Assembly (NCBI RefSeq): GCF_036320965.1
Contig: NC_092255.1
Coordinates: forward strand, 12,588,243-12,652,242
DNA: 64,000 nucleotides
Source of the DNA: Panulirus ornatus
Taxonomy: Eukaryota > Arthropoda > Malacostraca > Decapoda > Palinuridae
Direction of reading: 5' to 3'
A program made the translations under genes and the position numbers. Below are positions 12,071-21,934 of this stretch, piece after piece (the first letter of the stretch is position 1; every line of letters starts with the position of its first letter). A model generated the notes under the pieces. The model worked only from the letters and a program-made list of their open reading frames with translations. It was not told the origin of the DNA and ran no database searches.

Positions 12071-12960
12071 TCTTAAAATGATGGAACCAGACTTAATCCT
12101 CTGCAATTTATGACTAAAGCTGTAATTCTTCCCAAAATAAGACTAAAGTCAATAGCCATCAAAAAAGTTTGTATATTCTGCATGATTTGCTAACCCTTTT
12201 CCAACCAGGAAATGGTACCAGGATATCATAAGGTGCTGCCCCATCATGGTGGCTGACTTGAATATGACACATAAACAGTAATTCACTTGGATGACCACCA
12301 CCACTCACACTAAAATAACTTGTCTCTCATCTTTTTACTTTCTTTCCACAATAATTAGAATAATTTTGGAATTATAATGTCATGATAAGCTGTGTGAGTT
12401 TTATGTATCATAGATAAAGATATTCAGTGATAATGTGTGATGTTTTTGACAAATGTTTACAGTATGGGGCTCTGTGAATACAGCTTAATTTTTTTTTTTG
12501 TTTCCTTTACAGTTCTTTCTTCATTATGATTGTGTACTATCAAAATGGATAAATAAAAGTATATGATAATGATTTATGATTATCTGATGACTGGTCTTGA
12601 GTTGGCAATACAGGGCTGCTTAGCACATTTTTTAATCTAGCTCTTTAATTTCTTTCATGCCTTTTTCAAATGATTTATCTCTGTGAGTGTAAGGAACAGG
12701 AAATCTGTTACACTGCTGGCCTTTTTCATTTTACCTCTTTTTTTTCCCACTACCATCACATGCTGTTTGTAAAAAATATTAATGCCAGATATGGATATTT
12801 TATGGTTTTGCCTTGATGAAAAAGTTGTAAAAAAGAGTTACCTTTTCCACATATTACTAGTTATCACTTTCATGGGAATGCAGCTGGAAATCTATTCCAA
12901 AGCCTACAGTTCAAGATGCATGTTTAAATCTAAGTCTGATACATATATGGCTAGCACATA
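12071..12960. other. No gene recognised
   Basis: AT-rich with T-runs near 12485 and 12730. No named repeat or exon could be supported. Confidence 0.4.
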
Positions 12961-12961
12961 T

Positions 12962-13190
12962 ACAGTGCCCTTCCATAAAAGGAAGGGAGACAAAAATGAA
13001 TGTTCAGATTATAATAGTATAGATATGTTGTGTATGCCTGGAAGATTGTATGGAAAAATAGTGACTTGAGTAGGTGGCAAAGCAGCTACCAGGAGTGGAG
13101 CAATGTGGTTTCATGGATGTTTAAGAAATCTTTGGAGAAAGAGAGACTCGTGTGAGGCATTCGTGGATCTGAAGAAAGCTTATGACAATA
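12962..13190 (+). mobile_element. Old diverged RTE-A-like fragment
   Basis: Encodes, with shifts, a VPFHKRKGDKNECSDYN block, PGRLYGKIV and then FVDLKKAYD, which line up with the RTE-A blocks VPLYKGKGDKSECSNYR, PGKLYGRVL and FMDLEKAYD. It is much more diverged than the young copy that starts about 20 bp downstream, so this is an independent older insertion or a related family, later hit by the young element. Confidence 0.6.
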
Positions 13191-13207
13191 ATTGCAGGAT
13201 ATGCATT

Positions 13208-14885
13208 TACATATGCTGCCGGCAAGGCAGCAGGTTTGGATGGTATTGCAGTGGAATTTATTAAAAAAGGGGGTGACTGTATTGTTGACTGGTTGGTAAG
13301 GTTATTTAATGTATGTATGACTCATGGTGAGGTGCCTGAGGATTGGCGGAATGCGTGCATAGTGCCATTGTACAAAGGCAAAGGGGATAAGAGTGAGTGC
13401 TCAAATTACAGAGGTATAAGTTTGTTGAGTATTCCTGGTAAATTATATGGGAGGGTATTGATTGAGAGGGTGAAGGCATGTACAGAGCATCAGATTGGGG
13501 AAGAGCAGTGTGGTTTCAGAAGTGGTAGAGGATGTGTGGATCAGGTGTTTGCTTTGAAGAATGTATGTGAGAAATACTTAGAAAAGCAAATGGATTTGTA
13601 TGTAGCATTTATGGATCTGGAGAAGGCATATGATAGAGTTGATAGAGATGCTCTGTGGAAGGTATTAAGAATATATGGTGTGGGAGGAAAGTTGTTAGAA
13701 GCAGTGAAAAGTTTTTATCGAGGATGTAAGGCATGTGTACGTGTAGGAAGAGAGGAAAGTGATTGGTTCTCAGTGAATGTAGGTTTGCGGCAGGGGTGTG
13801 TGATGTCTCCATGGTTGTTTAATTTGTTTATGGATGGGGTTGTTAGGGAGGTAAATGCAAGAGTTTTGGAAAGAGGGGCAAGTATGAAGTCTGTTGGGGA
13901 TGAGAGAGCTTGGGAAGTGAGTCAGTTGTTGTTCGCTGATGATACAGCGCTGGTGGCTGATTCATGTGAGAAACTGCAGAAGCTGGTGACTGAGTTTGGT
14001 AAAGTGTGTGGAAGAAGAAAGTTAAGAGTAAATGTGAATAAGAGCAAGGTTATTAGGTACAGTAGGGTTGAGGGTCAAGTCAATTGGGAGGTGAGTTTGA
14101 ATGGAGAAAAACTGGAGGAAGTGAAGTGTTTTAGATATCTGGGAGTGGATCTGGCAGCGGATGGAACCATGGAAGCGGAAGTGGATCATAGGGTGGGGGA
14201 GGGGGCGAAAATTCTGGGGGCCTTGAAGAATGTGTGGAAGTCGAGAACATTGTCTCGGAAAGCAAAAATGGGTATGTTTGAAGGAATAGTGGTTCCAACA
14301 ATGTTGTATGGTTGCGAGGCATGGGCTATGGATAGAGTTGTGCGCAGGAGGATGGATGTGCTGGAAATGAGATGTTTGAGGACAGTGTGTGGTGTGAGGT
14401 GGTTTGATCGAGTGAGTAACGTAAGGGTGAGAGAGATGTGTGGAAATAAAAAGAGCGTGGTTGAGAGAGCAGAAGAGGGTGTTTCGAAGTGGTTTGGGCA
14501 CATGGAGAGGATGAGTGAGGAAAGATTGACCAAGAGGATATATGTGTCAGAGGTGGAGGGAGCAAGGAGAAGAGGGAGACCAAATTGGAGGTGGAAAGAT
14601 GGAGTGAAAAAGATTTTGTGTGATCGGGGCCTGAACATGCAGGAGGGTGAAAGGAGGGCAAGGAATAGAGTGAATTGGAGCGATGTGGTATACCGGGGTT
14701 GACGTGCTGTCAGTGGATTGAATCAAGGCATGTGAAGCGTCTGGGGTAAACCATGGAAAGCTGTGTAGGTATGTATATTTGCGTGTGTGGACATATGTAT
14801 ATACATGTGTATGGGGGGGGTTGGGCCATTTCTTTCGTCTGTTTCCTTGCGCTACCTCGCAAACGCGGGAGACAGCGAAAAAGTA

Positions 14886-14894
<9 letters not shown>
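13208..14894 (+). mobile_element. RTE-A LINE, short-3'UTR subfamily, intact RT-to-C-terminus frame
   Basis: 5'-truncated copy whose frame is open from the GKAAGLDG motif to the normal stop at 14702, the longest uninterrupted reverse-transcriptase frame here (about 497 codons of element). RT blocks in order: GLDGIAVEF (13230), LYKGKGDK (13370), GFRSGRGC (13515), [13 protein letters not shown] (13610), [13 protein letters not shown] (13790), FADDTAL (13940, the two catalytic Asp), KSKVIRYSR (14045), then the C-terminal Cys/Trp region with YGCEAW and WFGHMERM. The endonuclease is missing, so it cannot move by itself. Short S-type 3' UTR, ending at acctcgcaaacgcgggagacagcgaaaaag, then A-run and TA array. 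Confidence 0.9.

Positions 14895-14957
<63 letters not shown>
14895..14957. repeat. (TA)n microsatellite
   Basis: About 31 AT units directly following the A-rich tail of the RTE-A copy to its left and abutting the inverted segment of the next copy. Confidence 0.95.
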
Positions 14958-14960
<3 letters not shown>

Positions 14961-14962
14961 TT

Positions 14963-15530
14963 TAATAAATTCCACTGCAATACCATCCAAACCTGCTGCC
15001 TTGCCGGCTTTCATCTTCCGCAAAGCTTTTACTGCCTCTTCTCTGTTTACCAAATCATTTTCCCTAACCCTCTCACTTTGCACACCACCTAGACCAAAAC
15101 ACCCTATATCTGCCACTCTATCATCAAACACATTCAACAAACCTTCAAAATACTCACTCCATCTCCTTCTCACATCACCACTACTTGTTATCACCTCCCC
15201 ATTTGCGCCCTTCACTGAAGTTCCCATTTGCTCCCTTGTCTTACGCACTTTATTTACCTCCTTCCAGAACATCTTTTTATTCTCCCTAAAATTTAATGAT
15301 ACTCTCTCACCCCAACTCTCATTTGCCCTTTTTTTCACCTCTTGCACCTTTCTCTTGACCTCCTGTCTCTTTCTTTTATACGTCTCCCACTCAACTGCAT
15401 TTTTTCCCTGCAAAAATTGTCCAAATGCCTCTCTCTTCTCTTTCACTAATACTCTTACTTCTTCATCCCACCACTCACTACCCTTTCTAATCAACCCACC
15501 TCCCACTCTTCTCATGCCACAAGCATCTTA
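14963..15530 (-). mobile_element. Inverted 5' segment of the RTE-A copy that continues at 15531
   Basis: Minus-strand reading gives the linker from GGGLIRKGSEWWDEEV through the Lys-rich region to GLDGIAVEFIK. It stops, next to the TA array, within the A-run after codons EFI; the plus-strand copy at 15531 begins in the same A-run with KKGGDCIVDW. So the two pieces are contiguous parts of one element with the 5' piece flipped. This is the layout produced by twin priming during LINE insertion. A long open frame that reads across this piece into the neighbour is a chimera, not a gene. Confidence 0.85.
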
Positions 15531-17159
15531 AAAAAGGGGGTGACTGTATTGTTGACTGGTTGGTAAGGTTATTTAATGTATGTATGACTCACGGTGAGGT
15601 GCATGAGGATTGGCGGAATGCGTGCATAGTGCCATTGTACAAAGGCAAAGGGGATAAGAGTGAGTGCTCAAATTACAGAGGTATAAGTTTGGTGAGTATT
15701 CCTGGTAAATTATATGGGAGGGTATTGATTGAGAGGGTGAAGGCATGTACAGAGCATCAGATTGGGGAAGAGCAGTGTGGTTTCAGAAGTGGTAGAGGAT
15801 GTGTGGATCAGGTGTTTGCTTTGAAGAATGTATGTGAGAAATACTTAGAAAAGCAAATGGATTTGTATGTAGCATTTATGGATCTGGAGAAGGCATATGA
15901 TAGAGTTGATAGAGATGCTCTGTGGAAGGTATTAAGAATATATGGTGTGGGAGGCAAGTTGTTAGAAGCAGTGAAAAGTTTTTATCGAGGATGTAAGGCA
16001 TGTGTACGTGTAGGAAGAGAGGAAAGTGATTGGTTCTCAGTGAATGTAGGTTTGCGGCAGGGGTGTGTGATGTCTCCATGGTTGTTTAATTTGTTTATGG
16101 ATGGGGTTGTTAGGGAGGTGAATGCAAGAGTTTTGGAAAGAGGGGCAAGTATGAAGTCTGTTGGGGATGAGAGAGCTTGGGAAGTGAGTCAGTTGTTGTT
16201 CGCTGATGATACAGCGCTGGTGGCTGATTCATGTGAGAAACTGCAGAAGCTGGTGACTGAGTTTGGTAAAGTGTGTGGAAGAAGAAAGTTAAGAGTAAAT
16301 GTGAATAAGAGCAAGGTTATTAGGTACAGTAGGGTTGAGGGTCAAGTCAATTGGGAGGTGAGTTTGAATGGAGAAAAACTGGAGGAAGTGAAGTGTTTTA
16401 GATATCTGGGAGTGGATCTGGCAGCGGATGGAACCATGGATGCGGAGGTGGATCATAGGGTGGGGGAGGGGGCGAAAATTCTGGGAGCCTTGAAGAATGT
16501 GTGGAAGTCGAGAACATTATCTCGGAAAGCAAAAATGGGTATGTTTGAAGGAATAGTGGTTCCAACAATGTTGTATGGTTGCAAGGCGTGGGCTATGGAT
16601 AGAGTTGTGCGCAGGAGGATGGATGTGCTGGAAATGAGATGTTTGAGGACAATGTGTGGTGTGAGGTGGTTTGATCGAGTGAGTAACGTAAGGGTAAGAG
16701 AGATGTGTGGAAATAAAAAGAGTGTGGTTGAGAGAGCAGAAGAGGGTGTTTTGAAATGGTTTGGGCACATGGAGAGAATGAGTGAGGAAAGATTGACCAA
16801 GAGGATATATGTGTCGGAGGTGGAGGAGACGAGGAGAAGTGGGAGACCAAATTGGAGGTGGAAAGATGGAGTGAAAAAGATTTTGTGTGATCGGGGCCTG
16901 AACATGCAGGAGGGTGAAAGGAGGGCAAGGAATAGAGTGAATTGGAGCGATGTGGTATACCGGGGTTGACGTGCTGTCAGTGGATTGAATCGGGGCATGT
17001 GAAGCGTCTGGGGTAAACCATGGAAAGCTGTGTAGGTATGTATATTTTGCGTGTGTGGACGCATGTATATACATGTGTATGGGGGTGGGTTGGGCCGTCT
17101 CTTTCGTCTGTTTCCTTGTGCTACCTCGCAAACGCGGGAGACAGCGACAAAGCAAAAAA

Positions 17160-17176
<17 letters not shown>
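15531..17176 (+). mobile_element. RTE-A LINE, short-3'UTR subfamily (3' part of inverted copy)
   Basis: Open from the start of the piece to the normal stop at 16969 (about 479 codons): [49 protein letters not shown] near 16200, then the C-terminal region with WFGHMERM. Shares the variant VCGRRKLR with the copies at 13.2 and 46.5 kb, where other copies have VCERRKLR, so these three form a subgroup. S-type 3' UTR, A-run, then TA array. Confidence 0.88.
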
Positions 17177-17218
<42 letters not shown>

Positions 17219-17220
17219 TT
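17177..17220. repeat. (A)n(TA)n(T)n at a tail-to-tail junction
   Basis: A-run 17154-17177, TA units to 17210, T-run to 17220. It lies between the tail of the plus-strand copy and the antisense tail of the next copy, making an imperfect palindrome of about 300 bp including the two 3' UTR ends. Confidence 0.9.
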
Positions 17221-19214
17221 GCTGTCTCCCGCATTTGCAAGGTAGCACAAGGAAACAGACGAGAGAAATGGCCCAACCCACCCCCATACACATGTATATA
17301 CATACACGTCCACACACGCAAATATACATACCTACACAGCTTTCCATGGTTTACCCCAGACGCTTCACATGCCCTGATTCAATCCACTGACAGCACGTCA
17401 ACCCTGGTATACCACATTGATCCAATTCACTCTATTCCTTGACCTCCTTTCACCCTCCTGCATGCTCAGGCCCCGATCACACAAAATCTTTTTCACTCCA
17501 TCTTTCCACCTCCAATTTGGTCTTCCACTTCTCCTCGTTCCCTCCACCTCCGACACATATATCCTCTTGGTCAATCTTTCCTCACTCATTCTCTCCATGT
17601 GCCCAAACCATTTCAAAACACCCTCTTCTGCTCTCTCAACCACGCTCTTTTTATTTCCACACATCTCTCTTACCCTTACGTTACTCACTCGATCAAACCA
17701 CCTCACACCACACATTGTCCTCAAACATCTCATTTCCAGCACATCCACCCTCCTCCGCACAACTCTATCCATAGCCCACGCCTTGCAACCATACAAAATT
17801 GTTGGAACCACTATTCCTTCAAACATACCCATTTTTGCTTTCCGAGATAATGTTCTTGACTTCCACACATTCTTCAAGGCTCCCAGGATTTTCGCCCCCT
17901 CCCCCACCCTATGATCCACTTCCGCTTCCATGGTTCCATCCACTGCCAGATCCACTCCCAGATATCTAAAACACTTTACTTCCTCCAGTTTTTCTCCATT
18001 CAAACTCACCTCCCAATTGACTTGACCCTCAACCCTACTGTACCTAATAACCTTGCTCTTATTCACATTTACTCTTAACTTTCTTCTTTCACACACTTTA
18101 CCAAACTCAGTCACCAGCTTCTGCAGTTTCTCACATGAATCAGCCACCAGCGCTGTATCATCAGCGAACAACAACTGACTCACTTCCCAAGCTCTCTCAT
18201 CCCCAACAGACTTCATACTTGCCCCTCTTTCCAAAACTCTTGCATTCACCTCCCTAACAACCCCATCCATAAACAAATTAAACAACCATGGAGACATCAC
18301 ACACCCCTGCCGCAAACCTACATTCACTGAGAACCAATCACTTTCCTCTCTTCCTACATGTACACATGCCTTACATCCTCGATAAAAACTTTTCACTGCT
18401 TCTCACAACTTGCCTCCCACACCATATATTCTTAATACCTTCCACAGAGCATCTCTATCAACTCTATCATATGCCTTCTCCAGATCCATAAATGCTACAT
18501 ACAAATCCATTTGCTTTTCTAAGTATTTCTCACATACATCCTTCAAAGCAAACACCTGATCCACACATCCTCTACCACTTCTGAAACCACACTGCTCTTC
18601 CCCAATCTGATGCTCTGTACATGCCTTCACCCTCTCAATCAATACCCTCCCATATAATTTACCAGGAATACTCAACAAACTTATACCTCTGAAATTTGAG
18701 CACTCACTCTTATCCCCTTTGCCTTTGTACAATGGCACTATGCACGCATTCCGCCAATCCTCAGGCACCTCACCATGAGTCATACATACATTAAATAACC
18801 TTACCAACCAGTCAATAATACAGTCACCCCCTTTTTTAATAAATTCCACTGCAATACCATCCAAACCTGCTGCCTTGCCGGCTTTCATCTTCCACAAAGC
18901 TTTTACTACCTCTTCTCTGTTTACCAAATCATTTTCCCTAACCCTCTCACTTTGCACACCACCTCGACCAAAACACCCTATATCTGCCACTCTATCATCA
19001 AACACATTCAACAAACCTTCAAAATACTCACTCCATCTCTTTCTCACATCACCACTACTTGTTATCACCTCCCCATTTGTGCCCTTCACTGAAGTTCCCA
19101 TTTGCTCCCTTGTCTTATGCACTTTATTTACCTCCTTCCAGAACATCTTTTTATTTTCCCTAATTTTTAATGATACTCTCTCACCCCAACTCTAATTTGC
19201 CCTCTTTTTCACCT
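17221..19214 (-). mobile_element. RTE-A LINE, short-3'UTR subfamily (antisense)
   Basis: From its 3' end (17221) to a 5' truncation in the Lys-rich linker (about 19214). The frame is open in two blocks, 19146-18403 and 18396-17398, separated by a single Leu-to-stop change (TTA to TGA in GGKLLEAV). FADDTAL is intact near 18160. Variants SNFRG, ALKDVCEKY and ACVHVG are otherwise seen only in the copy at 19364-21036. Near-complete RT and C-terminal region, no endonuclease. Confidence 0.88.
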
Positions 19215-19221
19215 CTTTTTC

Positions 19222-19364
19222 ACCTTTTTCTATCAAACTATTTGCCATTTCCCACATTAGCGAGATAGCATTCAGAACAGAGGACTGGGCCTTTGAGGGA
19301 ATAATCCTCACCTGGCCCTCTTCTCTGTTCCTTCTTTTGGGAAAAAAAAAAGAAAAAGAAAAAA
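19222..19364 (-). mobile_element. SINE-B fragment
   Basis: Contains the 3' half of SINE-B in antisense: tttgccatttcccacattagcgagatagc, then an acagaggactgggcc block, then cacctggccctcttctctgttcc, ending in the internal A-rich stretch. The 5' half with the cgacacgcaggg block is missing. It sits exactly between two head-to-head RTE-A copies. Confidence 0.7.
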
Positions 19365-21036
19365 AGGCAGCAGGTTTGGATGGTATTGCAGTGGAATTTA
19401 TCAAAAAAGGGGGTGACTGTATTATTGACTGGTTGGTAAGGTTATTTAATGTATGTATGACTCATGGTGAGGTGCCTGAGGATTGGCGGAATGCGTGCAT
19501 AGTGCCATTGTACAAAGGCAAAGGGGATAAGAGTGAGTGCTCAAATTTCAGAGGTATAAGTTTGTTGAGTATTCCTGGTAAATTATATGGGAGGGTATTG
19601 ATTGAGAGGGTGAAGGCATGTACAGAACATCAGATTGGGGAAGAGCAGTGTGGTTTCAGAAGTGGTAGAGGATGTGTGGATCAGGTGTTTGCTTTGAAGG
19701 ATGTATGTGAGAAATACTTAGAAAAGCAAATGGATTTGTATGTAGCATTTATGGATCTGGAGAAGGCATATGATAGAGTTGATAGAGATGCTCTGTGGAA
19801 GGTATTAAGAATATATGGTGTGGGAGGCAAGTTGTTAGAAGCAGTGAAAAGTTTTTATCGAGGATGTAAGGCATGTGTACATGTAGGAAGAGAGGAAAGT
19901 GATTGGTTCTCAGTGAATGTAGGTTTGCGGCAGGGGTGTGTGATGTCTCCATGATTGTTGAATTTGTTTAAGGATGGGGTTGTTAGGGAGGTGAATGCAA
20001 GAGTTTTGGAAAGAGGGGCAAGTATGAAGTCTGTTGGGGATGAGAGAGCTTGGGAAGTGAGTCAGTTGTTGTTCGCTGATGATACAGCGCTGGTGGCTGA
20101 TTCATGTGAGAAACTGCAGAAGCTGGTGACTGAGTTTGGGAAAGTGTGTGAAAGAAGAAAGTTAAGAGTAAATGTGAATAAGAGCAAGGTAATTAGGTAC
20201 AGTAGGGTTGAGGGTCAAGTCAATTGGGAGGTAAGTTTGAATGGAGCAAAACTGGAGGAAGTAAAGTGTTTTAGATATCTGGTTCTGGGAGTGGATCTGG
20301 CAGCGGATGGAACCATGGAAGCGGAAGTGGATCATAGGGTGGGGGAGGGGGCGAAAATCCTGGGAGCCTTGAAGAATGTGTGTAAGTCGAGAACATTATC
20401 TCGGAAAGCAAAAATGGTTATGTTTGAAGGAATAGTGGTTCCAACAATGTTGTATGGTTGTGAGGCATGGGCTATGGATAGAGTTGTGTGCAGGAGGGTG
20501 GATGTGCTGGAAATGAGATGTTTGAGGACAATGTGTGGTGTGAGGTGGTTTGATCGAGTAAGTAACGTAAGGGTAAGAGAGATGTGTGGAAATAAAAAGA
20601 GCGTGGTTGAGAGAGCAGAAGAGGGTGTTTTGAAATGGTTTGGGCACATGGAGAGAATGAGTGAGGAAAGATTGACCAAGAGGATATATGTGTCGGAGGT
20701 GGAGGGAACGAGGAGAAGTGGGAGACCAAATTGGAGGTGGAAAGATGGAGTGAAAAAGATTTTGTGTGATCGGGGCCTGAACATGCAGGAGGGTGAAAGG
20801 AGGGCAAGGAATAGAGTGAATTGGATCGATGTGGTATACCAGGGTTGACGTGCTGTCAGTGGATTGAATCAGGGCATGTGAAGCGTCTGGGGTAAACCAT
20901 GGAAAGCTGTGTAGGTATGTATATTTGCGTGTGTGGACATATGTATATACATGTGTATGGGGGTGGGTTGGGCCATTTCTTTCGTCTGTTTCCTTGCGCT
21001 ACCTTGCAAATGCGGGAGACAGCAAAAAAAAAAAAA
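19364..21036 (+). mobile_element. RTE-A LINE, short-3'UTR subfamily
   Basis: Begins at AAGLDGIAVEF, so the 5' truncation is within a few bases of that in the 13.2-kb copy. Frame open to 19954, where Trp of MSPW is TGA, and again 19955-20848. FADDTAL intact near 20085. An inserted 6 bp gives FRYLVLGVD instead of FRYLGVD. S-type 3' UTR and A/TA tail. Shares unusual variants with the antisense copy to its left. Confidence 0.87.
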
Positions 21037-21054
21037 ATATATATATATATATAT
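21037..21054. repeat. (TA)n microsatellite
   Basis: Short TA array between the A-run of the RTE-A tail and SINE-B. Confidence 0.9.
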
Positions 21055-21171
21055 CTTTCTTTCTTTTAAACTATTTGCCATTTCCCGCGTTGGCGAGGTA
21101 GCGTTAAGAACAGAGGACTGGGCCTTTTTTGGAATATCCTCACCTGGCCCCCTCTGTTCCTTCTTTTGGGG

Positions 21172-21214
<43 letters not shown>

Positions 21215-21316
21215 GAGAGGGGAGGATATCCAGCCCCCCGCTCCCTCCCCTTTTAGTCGCCTTCTACGACACGCAGGGAATACGTGGGAAGTATTCTTAA
21301 TCCCCTATCCCCAGGG

Positions 21317-21318
<2 letters not shown>
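21055..21318 (-). mobile_element. SINE-B copy 1
   Basis: Full-length copy, read 5' to 3' on the minus strand: TATCCCTGGGGATAGGGG, an AATACTTCCCACGTATTCCC block, GTCGTAGAAGGCGACTAAAAGGGG, a G-rich block, an internal T-run (A-run 21172-21213 on plus), CCCAAAAGAAGGAACAGAG, GGCCAGGTGAGG, and the terminal block GGCCCAGTCCTCTGTTC...AACGCTACCTCGCCAACGCGGGAAATGGC. The terminal block matches the RTE-A 3' end. No protein-coding capacity. Flanked on both sides by TA arrays. Confidence 0.75.

Positions 21319-21350
<32 letters not shown>
21319..21350. repeat. (TA)n microsatellite
   Basis: TA array separating two SINE-B copies in the same orientation. Confidence 0.9.
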
Positions 21351-21357
<7 letters not shown>

Positions 21358-21588
21358 TTCATACTATTCGCCATTTCCCGCATTAGCGAGGTAGCGTTAA
21401 GAACAGAGGACTGGTCCTTTGAGGGAATATCCTCACCTGGCCCCCTTCTCTGTTCCTTCTTTTGGAAAATTAAAGAAAAAAAAATTGAGAGGGGAGGATT
21501 TCCAGCCTCCCACTCCCTTCCCTTTAAGTCGCCTTCTACGACACGCAGGGAATACGTGGGAAGTATTCTTTCTCCCCTATCCCCAGGG

Positions 21589-21591
<3 letters not shown>
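21351..21591 (-). mobile_element. SINE-B copy 2
   Basis: Second copy in the same orientation, with a shorter internal A-rich stretch (aaaattaaagaaaaaaaaattgag). Terminal block cgcattagcgaggtagcgttaagaacagaggactgg and 5' block ccctatccccagggata both present. Confidence 0.75.

Positions 21592-21651
<60 letters not shown>
21592..21651. repeat. (TA)n microsatellite
   Basis: About 30 TA units adjoining the 5' end of SINE-B copy 2. Confidence 0.95.
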
Positions 21652-21653
<2 letters not shown>

Positions 21654-21704
21654 AGTAAAGTGAAAGTTACTAAATGCAGAGAATAGTTTACAGTAAAATT
21701 TGTG

Positions 21705-21930
21705 CAAGTAAGAAGGGAAAGGGAGAGTGATTTCCTCTGATGGTGGATCTGGATCACAGATTTGTGATGTTCTTGTTATTTAATGTGTTCATGGATGATG
21801 GAGTGATGAAAAAAGGTAATGTGATGTTCTTGGACCATGGGGCAAATATGCTGGAGGTTGGAGGGTATGGGAAGTGAATTAGTTGCTGTTTGCAAATGAC
21901 AAGGCTTTGGTGTCAAGACTTCAGAGACAA
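21705..21930 (+). mobile_element. Old RTE-A-like RT fragment
   Basis: Across three frames the plus strand parallels the RTE-A segment from VGREESDWF to LLFADDTAL: aagggaaagggagagtgattt (RE-ESDF), gtgatgttcttgttatttaatgtgttcatggatg (VM-LLFN-FMDG), and ttgctgtttgcaaatgacaaggctttggtg (LLFANDKALV; the first catalytic Asp is Asn). Heavily diverged, so older than the neighbouring cluster. Confidence 0.55.
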
Positions 21931-21934
21931 ACTC

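Noticed and set aside
13609..13812. 67-codon antisense frame [14 protein letters not shown] found at each RTE-A copy
   Set aside because: Antisense shadow of the DLEKAYDR to GCVMSP region; conserved only because the LINE is conserved.
14022..14661. Overlapping 111-159 codon frames (for example starting [20 protein letters not shown]) repeated at every RTE-A copy
   Set aside because: They are antisense shadows of the RTE-A C-terminal coding region, which is purine-rich on its sense strand and so has few antisense stops.
14547..15515. 322-codon minus-strand frame combining LINE linker, Ile-Tyr runs and a Pro/Ser-rich end
   Set aside because: It reads through the inverted RTE-A piece, the TA array and then the antisense of another RTE-A copy; a chimera of unrelated segments.
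21172..21213. Poly-A run as the 3' tail of a separate retrotransposed transcript
   Set aside because: It occurs at the same internal point in every SINE-B copy, as an A- or T-rich stretch of variable length, so it belongs to the SINE.
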